Notes: generated by a model from the sequence alone, not told the origin. A stretch of DNA of 64,000 nt from Flexivirga meconopsidis (GCF_026162425.1 NZ_JAOBQJ010000005.1:523597-587596), one strand, 5' to 3'; positions 26,955 through 36,046 are shown, counted from the stretch's first letter. Numbers and translations are program-made.

Positions 26955-28119
26955 GCGCGCGCCGCACCACGTCCGCGGCACGCCGGGCGCCCGCCGGGTC
27001 GACCGTGGTCGGCAGGTTCACCACCCGCGCGATGAGGTCCTCGCTGACCGCGAGCGCGGGGTCTCCCGGCGAATAGCCGTATGCCGCAGGCTCCGTCGTG
27101 CCCGGGAACAGCGCCGGCCGGTACCACCGCCCGGCGTAGAACCCCGCATCGGTGACCGCGCGCACGACGTCGTCGGCGTCCACGAAGTCGGGCACGAAGA
27201 ACGGGAAGCGCACGAGCGGTTGCGCCCGGTCGATCGACGCGGGAACCGTCACCACATCGCCGAGTTCGTCGAGGTATTCCGCCACGGCGGCCGCGCGACC
27301 ACGCTGCACCTGGTCCAGTCGCGGCAGCTGCTCGGCGATCTGCCGCACCATCCACGGCGTCGGCGCCATCGGCTCGTAGTCCAGTCCGGCGCGCGTTTCC
27401 TCCGCCGAGATCGGCGGCTCGAACAGCCTGGCCCGGGTCAGCGTCGAGCGCGCAGCTGCCGCCATACGGGCAGGGAGCCGGTTGAACACCCGCACCTGGC
27501 TGCGGTATGCGCGGCTGGTCAGGTCGATGCGCCGCCCCGGCGTGGGCAGCACCTGGAGGTGGCCGGCGATGCGCTCGGCGAGCAGGTCGTCGGGTAACGC
27601 CGGGTTGACCCAGATCGCGCCACCGAACCTGGTCGGCAGCACCTTCTCCGCACCGAAGGAGTGCACCGAGACGTCCGCGAGCGGGTCGCCGTCGGCGGTG
27701 CGCGCCATCCGGCCGACGCAGTGCGCCGAGTCCTCCACGAGCAGGGCGCCGACCCGATCGGCCGCCGCGCGCAGTCGGCGGCTGCGTGCCTCGTCGACGA
27801 TGCCGAACGTGTGCTGCAACACCACGGCGCGGGTCCGGTCGGTGAGCTGCAGCCCTGCCGGGTCGAGTGCCACCGACTCGGGCGCGACCTCCGAGTAGAC
27901 CGGCCGCAGCCGGCCGGTGATGATCGGATCGACCGCCGTCGCGCAGGTGAAGATCTGGGTGACCACCTCGCCCGGTTCGCGGGACGCCGCGAGCTCGCGG
28001 AAGACGACTTCCATCCCGTAGCGGGCCTTGAGGACCAGGTGCCAGTCGGCGGCACTGGTGCCGGTGCGTTCGGCCAGCATCCCGCGGACTGCGGCACTGG
28101 TCTGCTGATCCACTGGCAT
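26926..28119 (-). CDS. DegT/DnrJ/EryC1-type PLP aminotransferase-like protein
   Basis: 397 residues. VVLQHTFGIVDEARSRRLRAAAD, LLVEDSAHCVGRM and the PLP-lysine stretch SFGAEKVLPTRFGGAIW fit the DegT/DnrJ/EryC1 family, whose members aminate keto-sugars or make related sugar nucleotides. The N-terminal region (ADWHLVLKARYGMEVVFREL) departs from the usual family start. ATG 28119 was taken; an open frame continues upstream without similarity. The gene stands alone, convergent with the ATP-grasp pair. A role in sugar modification of the nearby glycan locus is plausible. Confidence 0.75.
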   Translation of the reverse strand: MPVDQQTSAAVRGMLAERTGTSAADWHLVLKARYGMEVVFRELAASREPGEVVTQIFTCATAVDPIITGRLRPVYSEVAPESVALDPAGLQLTDRTRAVVLQHTFGIVDEARSRRLRAAADRVGALLVEDSAHCVGRMARTADGDPLADVSVHSFGAEKVLPTRFGGAIWVNPALPDDLLAERIAGHLQVLPTPGRRIDLTSRAYRSQVRVFNRLPARMAAAARSTLTRARLFEPPISAEETRAGLDYEPMAPTPWMVRQIAEQLPRLDQVQRGRAAAVAEYLDELGDVVTVPASIDRAQPLVRFPFFVPDFVDADDVVRAVTDAGFYAGRWYRPALFPGTTEPAAYGYSPGDPALAVSEDLIARVVNLPTTVDPAGARRAADVVRRALSAGGALRI

Positions 28120-28206
28120 TGCGCATGCCCTCCCCCGACGTAGCGCGAGCGCGCTGGACGGCGATGTTACACAGCAAACCCAAAGATTCGGGGGCAGTTG
28201 CGTGGA

Positions 28207-29148
28207 TCAGCCGGGCAAATGCGTCGGTATGGCGAGGCGCGCTCCCCGCCGCGCTGGCCCGAGGCGGGCCGCGGTCACCAGGAACTGCACCCGGTAGCGG
28301 TGCCCGACATACGGCTGCAGCAGTCGGGCCAGGCCTTCGTCGTCGACGGACGACCCGGTCAGCGCGTGGCCGACATCCTTGGCGACGTGGTAGTCACCGA
28401 AGCTCACCGCGTCAGCGTCGCCGCAGGCCCGCTGCATGGTCTCGGCCGCCGTCCAGACGCCGACGCCTGGCACGGATCGCAAGCGTTGCCAAGCCTTTTC
28501 GCGTGGCAAGTCGCCACATTCCTCCAGTCGAGGCGCTACCTGCAGGGCTCGCTGGATGGTGTCCGACCGCTGGGCGTCGACACCGGCACGCAGCCACTCC
28601 CAGGACGGGATGCGCCGCCACTGCTCGGCCGTGGGCGGGACCATCAGTCGCGTCGCGCCGACGGCGTCCGCCGGGCCAGGGGCGGGCGCGCCGAACCTGC
28701 GCACCAGCCGTCGGTAGCCGCCGAACGCCTGTTTGCCGGTCACCCGCTGCTCGATGATCGCCGGCAGCAGCGCATCGAGCACGAGACCGGTGCGTCCGGC
28801 ACGCCAGTGGCGGTGCGCGTGTGCCGCACGGCGCAGCACCTCCTCGCGCGGTGCGAATCCGCTGGGGTCGTCGTTGGCGCCGAGCAGTTGCGGCAGCCGG
28901 TCGAGCGACCAGGAAGCCCCGGGCCCGAAGGCCCGGGCGACGACCCGGTCTCCGCCGGCCGCGGCCTCGCGGTGCAGGTGCAGCGTCACCGGGCCGTCCG
29001 GGGTGTGGGCCGCCCGCCAGATCGCACCGGGGCTCTGGTGCCAGGTCGGATCGCCGGACCCGCGGCGGAGCGCGCCGAGGATGGACCCGATCGGGATCGG
29101 ACGGCCGGGCGCGAAGTCGGCGCTCGCGGGGGCCGCCGACGCGCTCAC
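28207..29148 (-). CDS. DNA-3-methyladenine glycosylase II (AlkA-like, HhH-GPD)
   Basis: 313 residues with the helix-hairpin-helix/GPD core: ALLPAIIEQRVTGKQAFGGYRRLV, then LRSVPGVGVWTAAETMQRACGD and AVSFGDYHVAKDVG, where the Asp of GDYH is at the position of the catalytic aspartate. Removes alkylated purines from DNA in base excision repair. The GTG start overlaps the stop of the upstream unknown gene (GTGA), so both are co-translated. It is a housekeeping gene embedded beside the glycan cluster. Confidence 0.88.
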   Translation of the reverse strand: MSASAAPASADFAPGRPIPIGSILGALRRGSGDPTWHQSPGAIWRAAHTPDGPVTLHLHREAAAGGDRVVARAFGPGASWSLDRLPQLLGANDDPSGFAPREEVLRRAAHAHRHWRAGRTGLVLDALLPAIIEQRVTGKQAFGGYRRLVRRFGAPAPGPADAVGATRLMVPPTAEQWRRIPSWEWLRAGVDAQRSDTIQRALQVAPRLEECGDLPREKAWQRLRSVPGVGVWTAAETMQRACGDADAVSFGDYHVAKDVGHALTGSSVDDEGLARLLQPYVGHRYRVQFLVTAARLGPARRGARLAIPTHLPG

Positions 29149-29918
29149 CGCCTGCGGAAGGTCAGCAGCGCGAGGCCGAAGTTGCCCGGCTCGGCCTCGG
29201 CGACCGCGCGGGCCTGCCGGCCCTCCTCGAGCGCGATCTCGCCGACCAGCGAAAGGCCCTGCTCGTCGGCGCGCGCAATCAGCGAACGCAGGTCGGCCAC
29301 CCCGACGCCGCCCGCGTCGTCGGTGCCGAGGCGGAGGGTGACGATGATCAGCCCGCCCCGCCGCACGGCAAAGGACCCTCTGGCCAGATCCTCGTCGACG
29401 GTCTGCGGCTCGCTGGAGTGCGGGTGCAGACGCACCACGAGGTCGACCGAGCCCGGGTCGACGTCGGTGCCGACCACCTCCGGTCGCATCACGTCGACAT
29501 GCACCGGCGCAAACCCGACCTTGGTCGCCCACCGGGTGAACACCGAGCGCCCGCCCGCGGTGTCGACGATCACGGAGCGGCGGCGGCCGTCGTCGACGAT
29601 CCGCAACAACGCGGCCAGCGCGCCGAACGCGGCCCAGGCGCTGGTGTCGTCCAGGGTGCGCGGCAGACCGAGCCGGCGGGCCGCCTTGCGGGCCAGTCGT
29701 GCCTCCGCACCGTCGAGCAGCAACCCGGTGGTGCGGATGCCGGTGAAGTCGGCCGCTCGCAGCGAGACCGTCTGCTCGGCCGGGTGCGGCAGCCGGGCAG
29801 CGGTGTCGCGTGCGGCTTGTCGGGCACGATCGACCGCACGTTGCACGCCGGGTGCGCCTGAGATGCGAGCTGCTGCCGTAGACGGGACCTTCACAGGATC
29901 GACTCTAACCGGCAACAC
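29145..29918 (-). CDS. Uncharacterised protein, possibly methyltransferase-like
   Basis: Up to 257 residues from GTG 29918 (GTG 29894 is an equally good start eight codons in). No family is recognised with certainty. The C-terminal half (VDLVVRLHPHSSEPQTVDEDL, SFAVRRGGLIIVTLRLG, ADEQGLSLVGEIALEEG) resembles the second half of a class I methyltransferase fold, but the SAM-binding glycine motif is missing; the N-terminal half is helical and arginine-rich. It is translationally coupled to the DNA glycosylase downstream. Confidence 0.55.
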   Translation of the reverse strand: MLPVRVDPVKVPSTAAARISGAPGVQRAVDRARQAARDTAARLPHPAEQTVSLRAADFTGIRTTGLLLDGAEARLARKAARRLGLPRTLDDTSAWAAFGALAALLRIVDDGRRRSVIVDTAGGRSVFTRWATKVGFAPVHVDVMRPEVVGTDVDPGSVDLVVRLHPHSSEPQTVDEDLARGSFAVRRGGLIIVTLRLGTDDAGGVGVADLRSLIARADEQGLSLVGEIALEEGRQARAVAEAEPGNFGLALLTFRRR

Positions 29919-29938
29919 CGACCGAGGGTGGCAGGTAT

Positions 29939-30895
29939 CTACCGGTCCAGGTCGACCGCGGGCGGCAGGTATCTATCCAGCAGCGCCCGCTGCCGCACCC
30001 CCAACTCGTCCTCGAGGTGTTCCAGACCAGGGGTGAGCACCCGGGTGGCGGGCATGCCGTGCAGGGCGGCGAGGTTGAGCAGCGCCGTGCTCGCCCCGCC
30101 GATCACGCCCGATGCGCTGACGACCTGCGGGTCGAGCTCGGCGGGAACGATGCCGGCCAGCACCTCGCGTGCCCCGTAACGGTTCGGGTGCTCCGCAGGA
30201 TGTGGCCGTATGACGAGACGACCGCCGTCGGCGGCCACCCGCCGGGCGACATGGTCCACGTGCGCCAGGTAGGCGTCCGCGCTGAGCGCGCCGATCTCGA
30301 CCCAGGGCTGGCCGAGGAAGACCACCCGACCATCCGAGGGATCGGGCGCCATGCCCTCGGTGTGCCGCAGGAACTCCGCGGCGACCGACGGGTGCGGTGC
30401 GAAATCGCGGCCCTCGTCATACATCGGGAAGCGGCGGGTGGTCAGGCCGCGCACCCCGCCCTCGACGGCGACTGCGCGCATGGTGGTCCACGGTTCGCGC
30501 ACGCCTTGCCGACGCCACGCATCCCGGCGGGTGCGCCAGTCGCCGTAGGTGCCGATGCCCTCGTCGGTCACCACGGTCGACAGGCGGCGGCGAAAATCGC
30601 CACGCCGCAATGCAATCCACGGTTTGATGCCCGGCGCGCCGACCGACACGTAGGTCACGTCGCCCTCGATGTCGGAAAGTTCTGCGAGGCGGCTGACGAA
30701 CCGCACGTGCAGCGCCGGGTCGTCCGGCAGCAACTGCCGCACGTCCAGCTCGTCGACGGCGGCGTGACCGAGGAACGTGCCGCCGGTGAGGTAGGTCAGG
30801 TCGACGCGATCGGTGCGGGAGAGACCTTCGCGCAGGTAGGCGGCGATGTGGATCAGGTGCGTGCGACTGCGCACGCCGGTGACGACGACCTGCAT
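29939..30895 (-). CDS. Polysialyltransferase-like glycosyltransferase
   Basis: 318 residues starting MQVVVTGVRSRTHLIHIAAYL. STVVTDEGIGTYGDW, RLVIRPHPAEHPNRY and VIGGASTALLNLAALHGMPATRV recall the DEGxGTY, RPHP and S-T motifs of the alpha-2,8-polysialyltransferase-like family (POLYST). Because a pseudaminic acid pathway is encoded a few kb away, this protein is a good candidate for a nonulosonic acid transferase. Family assignment is from motif memory, not alignment. It follows a GT2 gene with a two-base gap in the same direction. Confidence 0.6.
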   Translation of the reverse strand: MQVVVTGVRSRTHLIHIAAYLREGLSRTDRVDLTYLTGGTFLGHAAVDELDVRQLLPDDPALHVRFVSRLAELSDIEGDVTYVSVGAPGIKPWIALRRGDFRRRLSTVVTDEGIGTYGDWRTRRDAWRRQGVREPWTTMRAVAVEGGVRGLTTRRFPMYDEGRDFAPHPSVAAEFLRHTEGMAPDPSDGRVVFLGQPWVEIGALSADAYLAHVDHVARRVAADGGRLVIRPHPAEHPNRYGAREVLAGIVPAELDPQVVSASGVIGGASTALLNLAALHGMPATRVLTPGLEHLEDELGVRQRALLDRYLPPAVDLDR

Positions 30896-30897
30896 GA

Positions 30898-31791
30898 TCA
30901 GATCACCGGTGGCCGGCCGGCCCGGGTCAGTCGGCCCACCGTGCGCCACGACATGGGGCGGCGCTCGCCGGCGTCGGTCCGCACACCCTCGGCGAACCCC
31001 TTGAACCACACCTTCAGCGACTCCGGGTCGTGCACTCGCGCAAGCGTGACCGCGGTCCACGCCCCGAGGTAGACCGGCACGAGGGGCGCGGGCAGGTTGC
31101 GGCGCGCGACCCAGACCCGGTTGCGGGCGTTGGTGCGGTAGTAGATCGCGTGCCGCGCTGCGCTGGTCGCCGGGTGGTGCACGACCACCGACGGCACGTA
31201 TTCGATCCGCCAGCCGGCGTCGACCAGCCGCCAGGCGAGGTCGATGCCCTCGTGCCCGAAGAAGAACTGCCCCGGCCAGCCGCCCGACTCTTCGAAGGCG
31301 GTGCGGCGGATCATGAAGACCGCCTCCCAGAACCACGTCGCCGGGCCGGCCTTGCCGCCGTCGCGCACGTCGAAGCGCGGCACCCAGCGTCGCGGGGACG
31401 GTCTGCCGTCGGGGTCGGCGCCGCGCGGCTGGGCGACCGCGACGCGGTCGTCCGCGAGGATCACCTCGGCCAGCCGGGCCAGGATGTCGGGGGTCGGCAA
31501 CGACGCGTCGTCGTCGTAGAAGTAGATGAGCTCGCCGCGGCACTCACGGGCCGCGACGTTGCGCCCTTCGGGGATCCCGACGTTCTCCGGCAGGTGGACG
31601 GTGCGCACCCAGTCGGGCAATCCCACCGGCTCCCAGCCGTTTCCGACGATCACCACGTCGAGTTCGACACCCTCCTGGGCCCGCAGCGTCTGGAGAGCGC
31701 GGGCCAACTCCGCCGGACGATCGCCCATGTGCAGCATCGCCACACCGACGGTGGGCAAGCTCCCGGCGTCGTTCGTCGGACTCGGGGGCAC
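30898..31791 (-). CDS. Glycosyltransferase family 2
   Basis: 297 residues with a single GT-A domain: VGVAMLHMGDRPAELARAL, LDVVIVGNGWEP, NVGIPEGRNVAA, the metal-binding DDDAS (in IYFYDDDASLP) and GWPGQFFFGHEGIDLAWRL near the acceptor site. It resembles rhamnosyltransferase-type GT2 enzymes; no membrane helices except a weak hydrophobic patch (VPVYLGAWTAVTLA). GTG 31791. It heads a two-gene unit with the polysialyltransferase-like gene and is divergent from the 31844 gene with only 52 bases between. Confidence 0.85.
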   Translation of the reverse strand: MPPSPTNDAGSLPTVGVAMLHMGDRPAELARALQTLRAQEGVELDVVIVGNGWEPVGLPDWVRTVHLPENVGIPEGRNVAARECRGELIYFYDDDASLPTPDILARLAEVILADDRVAVAQPRGADPDGRPSPRRWVPRFDVRDGGKAGPATWFWEAVFMIRRTAFEESGGWPGQFFFGHEGIDLAWRLVDAGWRIEYVPSVVVHHPATSAARHAIYYRTNARNRVWVARRNLPAPLVPVYLGAWTAVTLARVHDPESLKVWFKGFAEGVRTDAGERRPMSWRTVGRLTRAGRPPVI

Positions 31792-31843
31792 GGATTACTC
31801 CAATCTCGCAGGCGGCTGGAATCGGAACATTAGGCTACGTCCC

Positions 31844-33301
31844 GTGCCCGCCCCCAACGCCGCGCCCATCGAGGGCGTCACACTGCTCGGCGGCGAGATG
31901 CCGGATCGCACCGACCCTCCGGCGCCGCTCGGCGTGTTGGCCGACTTCCTGGTCGGTGTCGCCGGCACGCCGGGCTCGGTGCTGCTGCTGGGCCGCACGG
32001 CCGCCGAGCTCCACCCGCGCTTCCCCGGGGCGGTCGTCGTGGTGCGCGGGCAGCGCGACGCCGAAGCGTTGCACGCCGCCGGTGCGGACGTGCTCTGCGG
32101 CGGCCTCGATCGTCTCCCGGAGGACCTGCGGGCGGACCTGGTGCTGTTGCTCGATCCGCCCGGTGCGGTGCTGACTCCCGACTCGGCCGGCTGGTCACAC
32201 GTGGAGCTCGTCGACCGCGCAGCCGCACACCTGACCCCCGGCGGCCGGTTGCTGGCGCTGCTGCCCGGCGCACTCGGCGCGGGCATCGACACCACCCCAC
32301 CCGTGCACCGGATCGACAGCGACGACGCCTGGTGGGTGGGCACGTGTGGGTATGACGACAGGGCTCCCACGCTGAACGAACTGCCTTGGCAGCCAACACA
32401 TCTCGTGCTTGGCAGCGATGGGCGGCCGACGGTCCTCGCAGAGCTCGCGGCCGGCGGGCAGGAGCCGGGTCGGTCGCTGCTGCGTGCGCTCACCTCCACC
32501 CGCCCGGACCTGGCGGTGGCTCTCGACGCCGAAGTGCTGCCCGAGCTGGCCGACGGCTGGCTGGTGGTCCGCGGAGCAGCATTGCCACGAAGCGCTCCGG
32601 TCTGGAGCAACCTGCTCGGTGGTGCACCGGCACTCGACCTGCCGGACGCCCCGGGCCGGTCGCTGGAGGCGGACCTGCTGACCGCACTGCGCCTGGACCA
32701 GCAGTTCCATCTGCGACAGGTGGTCTCGTCATACGCCGAATGGATCGGGACCCTGCCCGCCGACCGGCGGGCCCTGGCCGTCCCCCGCCGCACGCTCGTC
32801 AGCGGGGCTGGCTTCACCCAGCTCGAGTCGCCGAGCCCCGTCAGCGACCACGAACCGCCCGTCGACGTCGCGGTGGCGCACGGCCTGCTCGACCTGGCGC
32901 ACGCGACGGCCCCACCGGGTGCGGCCGCCGGTTACCCGCCCGAGCTGGCCGCGGAAGGTCTCGCCCGCGAACTCGGGGCGCTGCTCGGGCTGCCCGAGCA
33001 GGTGTGGGTCGACGCGCAGTCGCTGCGGCTCACGCTGCAGCTGCCGGCCCGTCCGGCACCGGCACGGCCGGGGCCGGACGCCGCCGAGCAGCGCGTCGCC
33101 GAGCTGCAGGAGGCGCTGAACGACCGCGACGCTCAGCTCGCGCAGTCGCGCGACGCCCTGGCCCGCCAGACCCGTCGGGTCCGTGCGCTGGAGCACGCGA
33201 TCGCCACCGAGCACGGCCCGCGGGCCCGGCGCGCGCTCTTCTTGATGACCGCGCCGACCCAGCGCCTGGTGGAGGCCGCTCGGGCGCGACTGCAGCGCTG
33301 A
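31844..33301 (+). CDS. Methyltransferase-like/coiled-coil protein, copy A
   Basis: 485 residues. The first 160 look like a class I methyltransferase fold (GSVLLLGRTAAEL, LRADLVLLLDPPGAV, AAAHLTPGGRLLALLPGALG) but without a clear GxGxG. A middle region of unknown fold follows. The last 80 residues are a charged coiled coil (EQRVAELQEALNDRDAQLAQ, RQTRRVRALEHAIA) and a basic tail RLVEAARARLQR. Two further proteins with this architecture lie at 40760 and 42312. The function is unknown; the tail may bind the membrane or a partner. GTG 31844 was chosen as the first start after the divergent GT2 gene. Confidence 0.65.
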   Translation: MPAPNAAPIEGVTLLGGEMPDRTDPPAPLGVLADFLVGVAGTPGSVLLLGRTAAELHPRFPGAVVVVRGQRDAEALHAAGADVLCGGLDRLPEDLRADLVLLLDPPGAVLTPDSAGWSHVELVDRAAAHLTPGGRLLALLPGALGAGIDTTPPVHRIDSDDAWWVGTCGYDDRAPTLNELPWQPTHLVLGSDGRPTVLAELAAGGQEPGRSLLRALTSTRPDLAVALDAEVLPELADGWLVVRGAALPRSAPVWSNLLGGAPALDLPDAPGRSLEADLLTALRLDQQFHLRQVVSSYAEWIGTLPADRRALAVPRRTLVSGAGFTQLESPSPVSDHEPPVDVAVAHGLLDLAHATAPPGAAAGYPPELAAEGLARELGALLGLPEQVWVDAQSLRLTLQLPARPAPARPGPDAAEQRVAELQEALNDRDAQLAQSRDALARQTRRVRALEHAIATEHGPRARRALFLMTAPTQRLVEAARARLQR

Positions 33302-33305
33302 TGCC

Positions 33306-33731
33306 TCAGTCGTGCGGTGCCCGGACCCCGCAGCACACCAGGACGTCCCCGAGCCGCACGTAAGCGGTGTCGACCTGTCCAGCCACTGCGTCCGGCGGCT
33401 GCAGCCGGTCCCAGCCCAGCCAGGACAACACCGGCAGCCCCATCAGCTTGGCGACCACTTCGCAGTGCGTCCACCGCGGCCAGACGATCGCCGGGTCGTC
33501 CGTGCCGACTCGTCGCGCGAGGCGCCGGCTCACCGGCTGCGTGGCGATCTCGGCGTCGATGGCGGCGCAATATCCTTGCGGCAGAACGGGATCCCAGACG
33601 ACCCCGCGGCCGTCCGCAAGATGCGAGCGCACGCCCACCCCGGCGGAGCGCACGTCGTGCGAGTCCCCGACGCGCAGCCGCGCGGGCACGGCGTAGACCG
33701 CGAGTGCCTGTCGCGCGACCGAGGACGTCAT
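33306..33731 (-). CDS. Uncharacterised small protein of the glycan locus
   Basis: 141 residues; no family recognised. It is Trp-containing and compact (ADGRGVVWDPVLPQGYCAAID, AIVWPRWTHCEVVAKLMGLPVLSWLGWDRL, VRLGDVLVCCGVRAPHD). No signal peptide or membrane helix. It lies 10 bases downstream of the SDR gene and is likely the last gene of the ACP-ligase-SDR transcript. Its stop is four bases from the convergent copy A stop. Confidence 0.6.
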   Translation of the reverse strand: MTSSVARQALAVYAVPARLRVGDSHDVRSAGVGVRSHLADGRGVVWDPVLPQGYCAAIDAEIATQPVSRRLARRVGTDDPAIVWPRWTHCEVVAKLMGLPVLSWLGWDRLQPPDAVAGQVDTAYVRLGDVLVCCGVRAPHD

Positions 33732-33741
33732 ACCAGCGAGG

Positions 33742-34488
33742 TCAGATCGAGCTGCCGCCGTCGACGGTGATGACCTGGCCGTTGAGATTGGTGTCGTCGA
33801 AGAGCAGCGAACCGACCACCGGCGCGATGTTCTCCGGGGTCACCATCCGCCCGGAGGGGGTGCGGCGGCTGATCGCCGACAACTGCTCGTTGCCGAGCAC
33901 CGACGACATCTCCGAGGCGAAGAAACCCGGCGCGACCGAGTTGACCAGGAAGCGGCCGTGCATCTCACGGGCGAGCGTGCGCATCGCCGAGTCGAGGCCG
34001 CCCTTGGTCGCGGCATAGGTGACCAGGCCGGAGTAGCCGCGCTGCGCGCCGACCGAGGTCACCATCACGATGCGGCCGCGGCCGGCCTTGGCCATCGCGT
34101 GCCGGATGAACTGGCGGGTCAGCACCAGCGGGGCGGTGAGGTTGGTGGTCACGATCTGTGCAATGCGATCGGGCGAGGTGTGCACGTGCATCGAGTCCTG
34201 CCCGATCGCGGCGTTGTTGACGAGCGAGTCGATCGGGCCGAGCTTTGCCGAGGCGTCCTTGATGAACTGCTTCACCGCGGCGTCGTCGGTGATGTCGACC
34301 GACCCCACGAAGAGCGTGTCGGGCTGCTCGTCGGCGAGCGCCTGCAGCTCCGGCGTGATCGACCGCGAGAACGTCGCGACCTTGGCCCCGCGACGCAGCG
34401 TGTCCCGCACCAGCTCCAGCCCGAGCCCGCGGGAGCCGCCGGTGATCAGCACGCAGGAGGCCGCCGGGATTGGTTCTACGTCAGACAT
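33742..34488 (-). CDS. SDR-family reductase, FabG-like
   Basis: 248 residues with the classical SDR pattern: TGGSRGLGLEL (cofactor), SLVNNAAIG, catalytic Ser in VMVTSVGAQRG, the YxxxK in TYAATKGGLDSAMRTLA, and a C-terminal GQVITVDGGSSI. Similar to beta-ketoacyl-ACP reductases. It is encoded with an acyl carrier protein and an AMP-dependent ligase (8-base overlap with the ligase), which suggests reduction of an ACP-bound beta-ketoacyl group, for example to a 3-hydroxyacyl group destined for an amino sugar. That substrate is inferred from context. Confidence 0.85.
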   Translation of the reverse strand: MSDVEPIPAASCVLITGGSRGLGLELVRDTLRRGAKVATFSRSITPELQALADEQPDTLFVGSVDITDDAAVKQFIKDASAKLGPIDSLVNNAAIGQDSMHVHTSPDRIAQIVTTNLTAPLVLTRQFIRHAMAKAGRGRIVMVTSVGAQRGYSGLVTYAATKGGLDSAMRTLAREMHGRFLVNSVAPGFFASEMSSVLGNEQLSAISRRTPSGRMVTPENIAPVVGSLLFDDTNLNGQVITVDGGSSI

Positions 34489-35698
34489 CGCTCTTCAGGG
34501 TCTCCTTGATCGGGATCTCGGGCAGCACGCGCATCCGGCGCGGCACGGAGTAGTCGGGCAGCCGCTCCGCGCAGAACGCCTGCAGGCGTGCGGTGTCCGC
34601 CTCGGCGCCATCGCGCAACACGACGTCGGCGACGACCATGTTGCCAACCAAGGGCGCCTTGCGGCCGCGCACCGCGGCCCACACGACGTCGGGGTGGTCG
34701 AGCAGCACCCGCCGCACGCTCGACGCGGACGCCTTGGAGCCGCCGACGTTGATCTCGTCGGAGGCGATCCGGCCGGTGATCAGCACCCGGCCGTCGACGA
34801 CGTCCACCCGGTCCCCGGTGTGTATGACGGGAGCCATCCCCTCGGCGGCCTTCGGTGAGGCGATGACCAGCTCGCCGTCCTGCACCGACAACCGCGGGCG
34901 GCCGCCTGTCTCCCGGTCCAGCCAGGCCTGCGGGAAACCGGCCCGCCCGTCGTGCACCGCGATCGCGGCGCCCGCCTCGGACGAGGCGTAGATCCAGGAG
35001 ATCCGGGCGTCCGGGAAGACCTCGCGCAGCCGGTCCAGGATCGCCTGGTCGACCGGCTCGCCGCCGAGGGTGATCTGCTCCAGTTTCAGCTGGGCGACCA
35101 CGTCACCGGCGCGCCAGAGCGCCTGCCGCCAGAAGGTCGGCGTGCCCGACGCGGCGGTCACCCCGTGCTCGAGCGCGAGCCGCGGCCACTCGTCCAGCTG
35201 TGCCGGCTCGACGAAGACGACGTCCTGTCCGGGCAGTGCCAGCGACAGCGTCACCACCTGCCACCAGGCGTAGGCGCCGGTCGCGTAGGGGCACAGCCAG
35301 GTGCGGGCCGGCTGGTCACCGGCGACGGTCGTCAGCGAGTCGAGGGTGTGCGCGACCTGCTTGGGCCGCCCGGTCGAGCCGCTGGTGAGCAGCCACACCC
35401 GGCCTGCGTCGGCGGCGCGCTGCGTGCCCGCGGGCTCGACGTCCTCCCCGCGCACCACCGCGAGGCCGTCGGCGCGCAAGCCCTCGGCCTGCTCGTCGTC
35501 CACGCGGGTCGCCGCGGCGACCAGAGTCTCCCGGTCGCCGTCGACCACGTGCTGCCACACCGCCCGCACCGCGTCGGTGTTGTCGGCGACGAGCACCGCT
35601 GCGGCGCAAGGGAGTTCGGGCCAGGCCGGCAGATCTGCCCAGGTGCCGTCATACCGGCTGGTGACGATGCGGTTGCCCGCGCCGGCCGGCCTGCTCAC
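34481..35698 (-). CDS. AMP-dependent acyl ligase (ANL superfamily), short form
   Basis: 405 residues, about 100 shorter than usual acyl-CoA ligases, mainly by N-terminal reduction. The P-loop WLLTSGSTGRPKQVAHT, the A5-type ISWIYASSEAG, HTGDRVDVVDGRVLITGR and the hinge region before DEINVGG are clear; the C-terminal lysine sits in IPIKETLKSDV. It should activate a carboxylic acid and load it on the adjacent acyl carrier protein, whose stop overlaps its GTG start. The acyl specificity cannot be read. Confidence 0.85.
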   Translation of the reverse strand: MSRPAGAGNRIVTSRYDGTWADLPAWPELPCAAAVLVADNTDAVRAVWQHVVDGDRETLVAAATRVDDEQAEGLRADGLAVVRGEDVEPAGTQRAADAGRVWLLTSGSTGRPKQVAHTLDSLTTVAGDQPARTWLCPYATGAYAWWQVVTLSLALPGQDVVFVEPAQLDEWPRLALEHGVTAASGTPTFWRQALWRAGDVVAQLKLEQITLGGEPVDQAILDRLREVFPDARISWIYASSEAGAAIAVHDGRAGFPQAWLDRETGGRPRLSVQDGELVIASPKAAEGMAPVIHTGDRVDVVDGRVLITGRIASDEINVGGSKASASSVRRVLLDHPDVVWAAVRGRKAPLVGNMVVADVVLRDGAEADTARLQAFCAERLPDYSVPRRMRVLPEIPIKETLKSDV

Positions 35699-35946
35699 GC
35701 TTGCTGCAGCTGCTCGACGAAGTCGAGCACGTCGCTGACGGTCTCGATGGAGCGCAGCTGCGGTGCGTCGAAGTTCAGCTCGGTGTCCAACTCGTCCTCG
35801 ACCCGCAGCGCCAGCTCGGAGAAGTCGAGCGAACGGAAGCCGATCGTGTCGAGCCGAGTGCTGTCGTCGGCGGGCAACTCCTTGCCCTGCGTGGCGAGCA
35901 CCTCACCCATCATCGTGCGCACCTGGTCCCGGCTCAGCGTGGACAA
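35695..35946 (-). CDS. Acyl carrier protein
   Basis: 83 residues, too short to stand out among the open frames. Helix-rich acidic sequence with the phosphopantetheine serine at residue 39 in TIGFRSLDFSELALRVED (the usual DSL reads RSL here, the serine being conserved) and IETVSDVLDFVEQL as the last helix. The start is TTG 35946, supported by CTCCGGAGG with five bases spacing; no ATG is available. Followed by the ligase with a four-base overlap. It would carry the acyl group handled by the ligase and the SDR. Confidence 0.85.
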   Translation of the reverse strand: MSTLSRDQVRTMMGEVLATQGKELPADDSTRLDTIGFRSLDFSELALRVEDELDTELNFDAPQLRSIETVSDVLDFVEQLQQA

Positions 35947-36046
35947 AAGAACCTCCGGAGTCGTCGAATTGGCCTGCTGTAGTGTAGACGGCTGGGTCTG
36001 CCCCGATGCCAAGCCTGCCCGTCCGCACAACCCTCCGGAGGCTCGA
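35947..36046. promoter_or_regulatory. Divergent promoter region between acyl carrier protein and PseH-like genes
   Basis: One hundred bases separate two divergent genes. Both start with TTG and both have the same strong ribosome-binding word CTCCGGAGG placed five bases before the start (on the minus strand near 35952-35960, on the plus strand 36033-36041). TACACT on the minus strand is a fair -10 box. The symmetrical arrangement suggests the two operons are balanced parts of one pathway. Confidence 0.45.
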
